Positions 7,113 through 14,574 of a stretch of DNA of 20,024 bases are shown piece by piece (within the stretch, counting starts at the first letter, position 1; every line of letters starts with the position of its first letter). Source of the DNA: Kiritimatiellia bacterium (GTDB lineage: Bacteria; Verrucomicrobiota; Kiritimatiellia; RFP12; UBA1067); NCBI GenBank assembly GCA_016303225.1, contig JAEDMC010000031.1:1-20024 (forward strand), read 5' to 3'. Below the pieces are notes generated by a model, which was given only the letters and a program-made list of their open reading frames with translations, made no database searches and was not told where the DNA came from. Both the position numbers and the translations under genes were made by a program.

Positions 7113-8224
7113 GGCCAGCACCTTCCTTTCAGTCCGTGGTAGGGACAGTTGCGCGAGAGTGACGCGAATGAGTTGACGTCAATCACCCGTTCTTCGCCAA
7201 GCTCAATCTTCGTTTCGGACAACTCATTCGCAAGATTCGTTGAATTCGCGAGATTCGCGTTTAAAAGCCACCTCGGCATTTTCCACCACGCCTCGGCCCA
7301 CTTCTCGACGGGCATCCCCTCCTCCTCGACCATCACGGCGTAGGTGATCGGAATCGCGGTTTCGAGGCCGATGATGCCATTGGCGCTCTTCAGGAAGCCG
7401 AGCGACTTCTTCGCCGCGGGATGCGGGGCGTGGTCCGTCGCAAACATCAGGACCCCGTCCTTCACGGCCTTGCGGAGTTCGGCTTGGTCCTCACGGTTCC
7501 CGAGCGGCGGAGCCATCTTGAAGTTCGCATCATCCGCGACAAGATCGTCGCAGGTCAGGAGCAAATGGTGTGGCGTCGCCTCGGCCGTGACGGGCAGTCC
7601 CTCGCGCTGCGCGTCGCGCACGAGAGCAACGCCGGCGGCGGTCGAGATGTGCTGGATGTGCAGGCGGCAACCGGTGGTGCGGCAAAGCGACAGGTCGCGG
7701 CGAATCGCCTTCGTTTCAGTTTCAACCGAAATGACGGGCAGGTTCAGCTTGCGTGCTAGCGCGCAATCGCGAATCACGCCGCCCTTCTGTTCCAACGGAT
7801 CCATCGCATGCTGGCAGACGACCATATTGAGCGCCGCACTGCGGTTCATGGCCTCTTCCATCACCTTGTCGTCGGAGACATAGCTGCCGTCGTCCGTGAA
7901 AAATGCCGCACCGGCCTCGGCCAAAGCCTCGAGATCTGCGACTTCCTGGCCGAGGCGTCCCCTCGTAATGCACGCCGAAGGAAGAATAACGCATCCAACT
8001 TGATCCCTGATCCCCGATCCCTGATCCCTCTGCCAACAAATCGCCTCCGGCGAATCGCAGGCTGGAGTCGTGTTCGGCATCGTGACGACAGCGGCAAAAC
8101 CGCCGCGCGCGGCAGCGGCGAGGCCGCTCGCCGTCGTTTCGGCTTCCGTCATGCCCGGATCGCGAAAATGCACGTGCACGTCGACGAAACCGGGGAAGCT
8201 CAACGTCGTTGCTGATTCTGCCAT
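7103..8224 (-). CDS. pyrC: dihydroorotase, class I, lacking the usual N-terminal part
   Basis: It cyclises N-carbamoyl-aspartate to dihydroorotate in de novo pyrimidine synthesis. Zinc-site motifs are present: DVHVHFRDPG with H17/H19, TDDG with D111/D112, QHAMD with H139, IQHIST with H192 and FATDHAPH with D264. TMPNT, EATPHH and SRNCPYHGLKGR are also visible. At 373 residues it is shorter than the usual 420 or more, because only about 10 residues precede the FPGFVDVHVH strand. An in-frame TGA five codons before the ATG at 8224 rules out extension. GAGG lies 10 bases before the ATG. Two short tandem repeats interrupt the protein: DQGSGIRDQ at 67-75 and NLANSTNLANEL at 324-335. The catalytic set is intact, so it may still be active. 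It lies 12 bases after the DUF4340 gene. Confidence 0.9.
   Translation of the reverse strand: MAESATTLSFPGFVDVHVHFRDPGMTEAETTASGLAAAARGGFAAVVTMPNTTPACDSPEAICWQRDQGSGIRDQVGCVILPSACITRGRLGQEVADLEALAEAGAAFFTDDGSYVSDDKVMEEAMNRSAALNMVVCQHAMDPLEQKGGVIRDCALARKLNLPVISVETETKAIRRDLSLCRTTGCRLHIQHISTAAGVALVRDAQREGLPVTAEATPHHLLLTCDDLVADDANFKMAPPLGNREDQAELRKAVKDGVLMFATDHAPHPAAKKSLGFLKSANGIIGLETAIPITYAVMVEEEGMPVEKWAEAWWKMPRWLLNANLANSTNLANELSETKIELGEERVIDVNSFASLSRNCPYHGLKGRCWPCN
7226..7257. repeat. 18-base direct repeat inside pyrC
   Basis: Two copies of ATTCGC(A/G)AGATTCG, at 7226-7239 and 7244-7257, are offset by 18 bases. The frame is therefore kept and the protein reads NLANST-NLANEL. The stretch falls where other dihydroorotases have the short segment leading to the C-terminal strands. 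Confidence 0.75.
8002..8029. repeat. four tandem heptamers GATCCC(T/C) inside pyrC
   Basis: Exactly four head-to-tail 7-base units: GATCCCT, GATCCCC, GATCCCT, GATCCCT. They encode the low-complexity DQGSGIRDQ between the helix after TMPNT and the LPSACITRG strand. Because the unit is 7 bases, gain or loss of one copy would shift the pyrC frame. Confidence 0.9.
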
Positions 8225-8236
8225 GGCTTTCAGACC

Positions 8237-9922
8237 TCACTTTCCGACAATCGATGCCGACAGCCTGGAAACGGTCGCATCGGAAATGACAAAAATGGCG
8301 TCAGACGAGCCGATCGTCGCAAAGCGACCGCCCCTCGTCTTTTTGCCGATCAGAATGTTGCGACGAATCGTTTCGTCGGAATCCTGATCGATGGCAACCG
8401 TCAGAAATGGAGTGTCCAACCCGTAATCGTCAAGATCAGCAGCGACAACAGCCAGTTTTTCGATGCGTACGGCCGCCAGGGGATTGATTACGGACAAAAC
8501 GGACTCGACGCCCTTCACATTCACGGTAACGCCGTCAGCTTCCGTGTCAAGATTCCACTGACGACGTTCGCGATCATAGACAACAGAGGCCGTCTTCGGC
8601 GTTTTGCCACCGACCGTGCTGACGATCCGCTTGACTAGAGGCGCGTCGATCTTCAGCATCTCACGCGAACGCAAGTCCTCAAACGTACGTTTGCCCAGAA
8701 TCCGTTCGCGCGGAATCAGCACCTTCGACATGTTCGTCAGGACGGAAACGGCAACACCGTTTTCCTTGACAACATCCGCCGGCGAGAGGGACAGGATAAG
8801 GGACAGAAGCGCATCCGACGCCTCCTGATCCGCTGGTGCGACGACAGGCGACTCCAGACCCCACTTTCCGTCTTTGTCCCGGACCAACGAGTACAGGCTA
8901 CCGTCCGACGAGACGGAGAATCCGTTGACTGAACGGGCTTCAACGGGAAACAACCGGGAATCGGTAAACATCACGGGATCCTGCCGTGCAAAGTCACGCA
9001 GTTTCGAGGGAACGGTAACAATGGCGTTTCCGTTCTGCACCAAGGCGTAGACGTTTCCGTCGTCCGCCTCCTTGCCGAAGGACAGACGACGACTCTTGCC
9101 GTTGATGTCGTTCAGGGTGACGGTGACGGCGCTGTCGGGATCTAGGCCGTATCCGGCCAGAAGCGAAGACGTGACATGGTCCGTCTCGTTGCTGCTGCCG
9201 ACGGGCCAGACGAAGCTGACGGCGCTGGCCGTCGTCAGGTCGTCGATAAATTCGGTGATCTTTTGGGAAGACGCCTTTTCAGATCCAACATTCCAGCCCG
9301 CGCCCGTCCGCAGGAACTCGAGCAACGGAATTCCCTCTCGCTTGATTTCAAAGGACGTCACCCAAGCGCCTCCCAAAGGCAGGAGTGACCTTTGCCGCAG
9401 ATCGTCGGGTCTTACGTCGACGAAGGAAAATGCCGGTTTCCCAAGGATGAAGACGGCGTCGACGCCTTCGACGGATGCGTAAACACCGTCTTGGGTCGGG
9501 GTTGCAGAACCGAACATGAACCTACAGACGGACTTATCCATGCCCGTCAACGTCACGGTGAGAACAGGCTCCTCCAAGGAAAAATCCGCGCGCGTACGCC
9601 CCAATTTCAAGAGCTCCGAATCGGAGATCACCTCAACAACGGGGGTTTGCGTCAACACGTCGACAAGCTTCATGACCGCCTGCTCGTCCGCTCCGCTGGC
9701 GAAGGGATCCGTCAACCGCCAACCGCCAAGGCCGCGATCGAGAACGACGGCCGGAGATCCAACGCGTTCGATGCGGACGGAGGCTGCTTCTGACTGGAAA
9801 TCAACCAAGGTGGTTCGTTTTGAGGTTGACGAGGGGCCTTTCCCGAAGTAAACGAAATAATCCAACGCCGCCGCAACGGCAATGATCGTCAGCAGGATGA
9901 TGATGGATTTGGCGTTTCTCAC
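8237..9922 (-). CDS. membrane-anchored DUF4340 protein of a Gld-type ABC system
   Basis: A 561-residue protein with an N-terminal membrane anchor (about residues 5-25, IIILLTIIAVAAALDYFVY) and a long extracytoplasmic region of repeated beta-rich units. Each unit has the DUF4340 pattern in which a substituent-tracking strand (LTVTLTG, VTVTLND, LTVAIDQ) is followed by a GKK or FG turn and a YA(L/S)V strand. The start is the GTG at 9922, with a strong GGAGGAGG site 5 bases upstream; it overlaps the previous stop as GTGA. DUF4340 genes commonly follow GldG-like ABC auxiliary genes, as here, so it is probably the extracytoplasmic partner of that transporter. Its molecular role is not known. Confidence 0.8.
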   Translation of the reverse strand: MRNAKSIIILLTIIAVAAALDYFVYFGKGPSSTSKRTTLVDFQSEAASVRIERVGSPAVVLDRGLGGWRLTDPFASGADEQAVMKLVDVLTQTPVVEVISDSELLKLGRTRADFSLEEPVLTVTLTGMDKSVCRFMFGSATPTQDGVYASVEGVDAVFILGKPAFSFVDVRPDDLRQRSLLPLGGAWVTSFEIKREGIPLLEFLRTGAGWNVGSEKASSQKITEFIDDLTTASAVSFVWPVGSSNETDHVTSSLLAGYGLDPDSAVTVTLNDINGKSRRLSFGKEADDGNVYALVQNGNAIVTVPSKLRDFARQDPVMFTDSRLFPVEARSVNGFSVSSDGSLYSLVRDKDGKWGLESPVVAPADQEASDALLSLILSLSPADVVKENGVAVSVLTNMSKVLIPRERILGKRTFEDLRSREMLKIDAPLVKRIVSTVGGKTPKTASVVYDRERRQWNLDTEADGVTVNVKGVESVLSVINPLAAVRIEKLAVVAADLDDYGLDTPFLTVAIDQDSDETIRRNILIGKKTRGGRFATIGSSDAIFVISDATVSRLSASIVGK

Positions 9923-11985
9923 TGCTTCCTCCTCCGCTGCGCGGCCACGACCACCAAGACGAGGAACACACAACCCGGGAACGCGACCGAAGAAAGCAGG
10001 CCATGACGGAAACGTCCGCTGCGGTCAAGCTCTGTCCTGAATCGGTCAGCATCCTCCTCTCCGGAACCTAGCACTTCCGATCCGGAAAGATAGGAAACGC
10101 AATTCAGGAAGAAATCGCGGTTGGCGCATGCGCGCACGGCCAGCTGTCCGTTCAGGACGAAGCCGGCATCGCCAAGGACGACGACACGCGTCGGGCGAAG
10201 AGCCAGATCGTCTCCCGCGCCCCGCCCCCGTTCGACAGCAGCCACGACTGTCGCGGCATTGACCTCTGCAACCGACGAATAGCCGATGCTGTCCGCATCA
10301 GTGCCTGTGCCTGCCACGGCCGAAGGGAGAATCGAAACAGGGCGCTCCAAGACGATGCGCGATCCGCGCAAAGAAGAGGAGATCGGATGGTCGGTGAGCC
10401 CCGTGACGATTACGTCGGTACCGGAAATCGTCTTGCCTCCGGTCGGCGGACGGTCGACGGGGCGCATGCCCCACGAGGGCAGGAGGGAGACGATGCCTCC
10501 GGACTTGGCCGATCCGAGCAAGACGAGCATCCGCCCGCCATCGCGTAGATATCCGCTCAACCGGTCGATTTCCGCACGGGAGAAGTCATCGCGCGCACCG
10601 GCGACAAGGATGAGCGCGCAGTCTCCCGGTATCGACTGACATGTCGACAGGTCAAGGGTCTGGTTGCGGAACCCTTCGCGAAACAGGTCGCGGGCGATGT
10701 CGCTCATGCCAAACGCCCCATAGTCGTCAAAACGGCTTTCCCCGTGTCCGACCGTCCAATAGACGTTCTGACGATGCGGGGGATGCGTGATGCGGCGGAT
10801 GGTCGAGGCGCAAACGCGTTCGCCGCATCCGTCCTTGACCGGCAGTGAAACGATATGACGCCCCTTCTCGAACACGAGACTGTTTTCAGGAATACCACGA
10901 CGGACGAGGCGCTCGGCTTCGCCGATATCCCAGCGCGGATCGACAAAACGGAGTTCGATTTTCGCGCCGCCGACGGAATCGGACTGCCGTTTCAGTTCGC
11001 GCATGACGCGTCCGACCGCCCGAACCGACGTGTCGTTACGGGGAATGAAGGCCGTAATCGCAATCGTTCCTGACGTGTCGGCCAGGATGCTGCGTGTCCG
11101 CGAGGACAGCTCGACGCCGGACTGGACAACGGCAAGGTCGGCAACCGGATTGACGCGAACGAAGAAGATCGTGGACAGCACGGCAAAAACCAAAGCCAGC
11201 AAGATGGCAAACGAGCTGGACCACCGAAGCCCTGACGCGCCGCACCCGTTCAACCGATAGAGCAAAACGCATTTCGTGGCGATGAAAAGCGCAACGCCTG
11301 TCAGGATCAGATAAGTCGCCACCGTGCCCGCCGGCAACAATCCCGTTGCCATGTCAACGGCATGTGCATCAAGGGGAAATTCGCCATAGGGCGTTCCCCC
11401 GCCAGACGACCAGGCCAACAGCCCGTACCAGACGGCGCGCGGCAAAACGACGGTGAGCAGGCAGGCTGCCGCCGCCGCTGCCGCCGCATGGTTGAAAAAG
11501 GCGCTAGTCGCAACGGCAACAGCTGACCACAGCAACCCCTGTATCTCCAGCGACGAAAGCGCGAAGACTACGGAAACCAGCGAAACGTCCGTCAGCGCCG
11601 AAGGGGCGAAAAGGTTGACAAAGAATACGGCTGTAACGACATACGCCAGCACGGTCAAGGTCAGCAACAAGAAAACGCCGGCAAACTTCCCCAAAACGAA
11701 ATCGCGCTCGCGGACGGCGATCGTCATCAAGGCGTCCATGCGACCGGATTGCTTCTCGTCACTCCAGACGTCCATGCCGAGTAAGGCCGCGAAAATCGGC
11801 AGGACTGGAGCGGCGGCAAGAGTCATCAGGGCCGGGAGATGCAAGGCTCCGCCTTCGGCCGACTCAAGCAGGCGCGAAAGCAGCAACGCGGCGGTTGCGA
11901 GAAATCCGCCGACGGCAAACGCGGTGGAATACAGGCTTCTGGCCCTGCCAACCGTCCGACCGAGCGTTACGCGTATCGGACCCAT
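9919..11985 (-). CDS. ABC-2 permease fused to GldG-like auxiliary domain
   Basis: A 688-residue membrane protein. Residues 1-245 form a GldF/ABC-2 type permease with about six hydrophobic segments, including the WSDEKQSGRMDALMTIAV stretch after the second helix that is typical of these permeases. Residues 258-276 form a new membrane anchor. The following region (TSGTIAITAFIP, VYWTVGHGESRF, LILVAGARDDFS, DGGRMLVLLGS) is the GldG/ABC_transp_aux domain, with a C-terminal helix near 662-682. GldF and GldG are separate in gliding Bacteroidota; here they are one chain. The start ATG at 11985 shares one base with the ATPase stop (TGATG). An apparent 40-residue extension is out-of-frame ATPase sequence. 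The substrate is unknown, and gliding itself is not implied. Confidence 0.85.
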   Translation of the reverse strand: MGPIRVTLGRTVGRARSLYSTAFAVGGFLATAALLLSRLLESAEGGALHLPALMTLAAAPVLPIFAALLGMDVWSDEKQSGRMDALMTIAVRERDFVLGKFAGVFLLLTLTVLAYVVTAVFFVNLFAPSALTDVSLVSVVFALSSLEIQGLLWSAVAVATSAFFNHAAAAAAAACLLTVVLPRAVWYGLLAWSSGGGTPYGEFPLDAHAVDMATGLLPAGTVATYLILTGVALFIATKCVLLYRLNGCGASGLRWSSSFAILLALVFAVLSTIFFVRVNPVADLAVVQSGVELSSRTRSILADTSGTIAITAFIPRNDTSVRAVGRVMRELKRQSDSVGGAKIELRFVDPRWDIGEAERLVRRGIPENSLVFEKGRHIVSLPVKDGCGERVCASTIRRITHPPHRQNVYWTVGHGESRFDDYGAFGMSDIARDLFREGFRNQTLDLSTCQSIPGDCALILVAGARDDFSRAEIDRLSGYLRDGGRMLVLLGSAKSGGIVSLLPSWGMRPVDRPPTGGKTISGTDVIVTGLTDHPISSSLRGSRIVLERPVSILPSAVAGTGTDADSIGYSSVAEVNAATVVAAVERGRGAGDDLALRPTRVVVLGDAGFVLNGQLAVRACANRDFFLNCVSYLSGSEVLGSGEEDADRFRTELDRSGRFRHGLLSSVAFPGCVFLVLVVVAAQRRRKQ

Positions 11986-12692
11986 CAGTTGCCACCTTTC
12001 ATTGCCATGTCCAGACGATCTCGCAACGTCTGAGGCTCCAGACCGGTCGCATCGACGGAAGAGGAAACGATACCGCCTCTCAGAACCAAAAACCGTGTCG
12101 TCCAACGCGAAAAGTCTTCGATTTCGTGTCCCGTGACGATAACGCTCGAAAAGGCCGCCGCATTGGAGAGAATGGCGCCCGCCGTTTCGCGCATGCCTTG
12201 GTCAAGGCCAGACAGGAAGTCGTCCAACAGCAGAACACGCGGACGGAGCAACAGCGCATCCGCAAGCGCAACCCGCTTGCAAAGTCCCGCGGACAATGTA
12301 CGGATTGACTCGGAGAGATACGGTACGATCTGACAGAGTTCAGCAGCCTCGCTCACGCGTCGGCGCACCCGCTTGGAAGGTTCGCCCTTGAGCTTGGCGC
12401 GATAATGGAGATAGTGCTTGACCGTCATGTCGTCATACAGGGAGACCTTTTCGGGCAGGTAGCCGATCTGACGGCGATACCTGAGCGGATGCGACAGCGC
12501 ATCCGTACCGTCCATCATGACGGTTCCCGAGTCTGGAACGGCGAGCGTCGCCAGGATTTTCAGGAGCGTCGTCTTCCCGACTCCGTTTGCGCCGACGACT
12601 GAAACGACCTCTCCCGGCGAGACGACAAAGGAAACGTCTCGGAGAATGCTCTTCCGAGGATAGGAGAACGCAAGGTTGCGCACTTCAATCAT
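11985..12692 (-). CDS. ABC transporter ATP-binding protein (GldA-like)
   Basis: The ATPase of the Gld-type transporter encoded by the next two genes, acting on the inner face of the membrane. It has 235 residues from the ATG at 12692, which has GGAGG 6 bases upstream; the ATG six bases earlier would abut that site. Motifs are Walker A GANGVGKTT (34-42), signature LSAGL (133-137), Walker B VLLLDD (153-158), D-loop SGLD (161-164) and the switch His in VTGHE (H189). The position of the catalytic Glu after Walker B holds Asp (LLLDDFLSGLD, where LLLDEPTSGLD is usual), which may slow hydrolysis. The Q-loop position also lacks Gln (IGYLPE). It overlaps murF by 8 bases. Confidence 0.9.
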   Translation of the reverse strand: MIEVRNLAFSYPRKSILRDVSFVVSPGEVVSVVGANGVGKTTLLKILATLAVPDSGTVMMDGTDALSHPLRYRRQIGYLPEKVSLYDDMTVKHYLHYRAKLKGEPSKRVRRRVSEAAELCQIVPYLSESIRTLSAGLCKRVALADALLLRPRVLLLDDFLSGLDQGMRETAGAILSNAAAFSSVIVTGHEIEDFSRWTTRFLVLRGGIVSSSVDATGLEPQTLRDRLDMAMKGGN

Positions 12693-13797
12693 CCGCATCC
12701 TCCGGTTCGAACAGGAAACGTGCCAAGTTCATCGAATGGGAGGCCTTCAGCAAGAGCAGGTCTCCTGGCGCGACCGCCTTCCGCAGACGATGTCCAAGGT
12801 CCTTGACATCGCCAATGCCGACATGGCAAGGACACGCCGAGGAGATTTCGCCGACACCGAACACGCGGTCGAGACCGACGCCCATTGCATAGTCGAACAC
12901 CTTCCGATGCAGGGCGGGGGCTTCAGGCCCGAGCTCGAACATGTCTCCCAATACGGCGATGCGCCTTCCCGAACAGGGCATTCCGCGCAGGGTGTCGATC
13001 GCCGCAATCATCGAATCGGGATTGGCATTGTACGTGTCATCGACAAAGACAGCCCCCCAGCGTTCGACTTTGCGCCACCGCGAACCGGGCAGGGCGAACT
13101 CGACAAGCGCCGCGACGGCCTGTTCGCGCGACACGCCGAAATGTTCCGCAACGGCAAAAGCAAGGCAGGCGTTCGAGACGTTGTGGTTGCCCGGAAGGAC
13201 GTCAGCAAGCGCCTCCTTCATCCACGCTTGATGCGTGTCAACCCGACCGGGAATGAATTTGTTGTCCGCGGCGGAAAAGGCCAGAGACGCCCGCTTAAGC
13301 AATGTGCCCTTCTCACGTGCGATTCCCTCCTGGGTCTTGAAGAATTCGAGATGCGCAGTGCCGATGTTCGTCAGCACGCCGACGTCCGGCTCGGCGATGT
13401 CACACAAGGCGGAGATTTCACCCGGATGATTCGTACCCATCTCGACGACCAAAAACTGGGCGTCATCCGGACAGTTGAGAATCGTCAGCGGCAACCCGAT
13501 GTGGTTGTTGAAGTTCCCTTCCGTCGCGTGGGTCTTTCCGGCCTTGGAGAGAAAAGCCTTCAGCAGCTCCTTCGTCGTCGTCTTGCCCGCCGAACCGGTG
13601 ACGCCGACGACCGTCGCCTTGAGCGAATGCCGATAGTCGCGGGCACGGCGCTGCAGCTCGTCCAGCCCGTCGATGACATCTGCCGCACCGGCGGCCAGGG
13701 CCTGGGGGATGAAGGCGTGTCCGTCAGACTTCTCGCCCTTCAGGGCGACAAACCCCATGCCGGGGCGAACCTGACGGGAATCGAACGTCCAGCGCAT
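12685..13797 (-). CDS. murF: UDP-MurNAc-tripeptide:D-Ala-D-Ala ligase, short N-terminus
   Basis: It adds D-Ala-D-Ala to UDP-MurNAc-tripeptide in the cytosolic phase of peptidoglycan synthesis. Visible motifs are DSRQVRPGMGFVALKGEKSDGH (6-27), the P-loop GVTGSAGKTTTK (65-76), ATEGNFNNHIGLPLT, VVEMGTNHPGEI, TNIGTAHLEFF, DDTYNANPDSM and a C-terminal KASHSMNLARF in place of the usual KGS-type ending. It has 370 residues against roughly 450 in most MurF. The N-terminal domain starts directly at the SDSR strand, and the linker before the P-loop is short, so about 25 residues are missing at the start. The TGATG junction with lpxA makes the start credible. The wall ligase lies next to lipid A and LPS-export genes, making a compact envelope block. 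Confidence 0.92.
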   Translation of the reverse strand: MRWTFDSRQVRPGMGFVALKGEKSDGHAFIPQALAAGAADVIDGLDELQRRARDYRHSLKATVVGVTGSAGKTTTKELLKAFLSKAGKTHATEGNFNNHIGLPLTILNCPDDAQFLVVEMGTNHPGEISALCDIAEPDVGVLTNIGTAHLEFFKTQEGIAREKGTLLKRASLAFSAADNKFIPGRVDTHQAWMKEALADVLPGNHNVSNACLAFAVAEHFGVSREQAVAALVEFALPGSRWRKVERWGAVFVDDTYNANPDSMIAAIDTLRGMPCSGRRIAVLGDMFELGPEAPALHRKVFDYAMGVGLDRVFGVGEISSACPCHVGIGDVKDLGHRLRKAVAPGDLLLLKASHSMNLARFLFEPEDADD

Positions 13798-14573
13798 CAG
13801 ATCACGCCTCGCTGGGAATTGCGGTAAAAGTCAACCAACTCCTTGATCTCCTCCGTCTGCTCCAGCTCGGTCTCGATGCGCGCCAGCGCCTGCGAACGGT
13901 TCAGTCCGTCGTGATAGAGAATGCGCGCGGCCTTTTTGAGCAAGGAAACGGTCGCGTCAGGGAATCCGCGACGCGACAGGCCGACCGAATTCGGCCCAAC
14001 GATCCTGACGTCTCCATGACTACTCCCGCACAGCATGTAGGGCGGAACATCCTGCACCACGCGAGACAGACCGCCGACCATCGCATGACGCCCGACCGTG
14101 CAGAACTGATGGACGGCCGAGCAGCCCCCGACGATTGCATAATCTTGCAGATGCACATCGCCGGCCAACTGGACGCTGTTGGAGCAAATGACATGGTTGC
14201 CCATGATGACGCCATGTGCGGCATGGCAGTAGCACATGAACAGGCAGTCACTGCCGATGATCGTCTTTTCGCCGTCTGACGTGCCGAGATGTACAGTCGC
14301 AAACTCGCGGATGACCGTGCGATCGCCGATCTCGACATAGGACACCGATCCGTCCCGATACTTCAGGTCCTGCGTCTTCATGCCGATGCAGGCATAGGGG
14401 AAAATCTGACAGCACGATCCGATCGTCGTGTGTCCGTCGATGATCGCGCCCTGTTTGACAATGGTCCCGTCGCCGATGACGACATCTTTGCCGACATGGG
14501 CATAGGGGCCGATCTCGACGTCTGCACCGAGCCGGGCGCCATCTTCCACAATTGCAGTCTGATGAATCTTCAT
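13797..14573 (-). CDS. lpxA: UDP-N-acetylglucosamine O-acyltransferase
   Basis: First step of lipid A synthesis: transfer of a hydroxyacyl chain from ACP to UDP-GlcNAc. The 258 residues show left-handed beta-helix hexapeptide repeats from residue 2 to about 180 (IGPYAHVG, VVIGDGTIV, AIVGGCSAVHQF). The catalytic His corresponds to H120 in MCYCHAAHG, and SVGLSRRGF leads to the C-terminal helical domain. Overall length and order match LpxA rather than LpxD. It shows that the host makes lipid A. It starts one base after the LptF/G stop, and its TGA overlaps the murF ATG. The usual neighbours lpxD, fabZ and lpxB are not in this window. Confidence 0.93.
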   Translation of the reverse strand: MKIHQTAIVEDGARLGADVEIGPYAHVGKDVVIGDGTIVKQGAIIDGHTTIGSCCQIFPYACIGMKTQDLKYRDGSVSYVEIGDRTVIREFATVHLGTSDGEKTIIGSDCLFMCYCHAAHGVIMGNHVICSNSVQLAGDVHLQDYAIVGGCSAVHQFCTVGRHAMVGGLSRVVQDVPPYMLCGSSHGDVRIVGPNSVGLSRRGFPDATVSLLKKAARILYHDGLNRSQALARIETELEQTEEIKELVDFYRNSQRGVI

Positions 14574-14574
14574 T

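Noticed and set aside
12676..13827. 383-codon plus-strand open frame
   Set aside because: Antisense to murF, which has all its ligase motifs; the antisense product has no family features.
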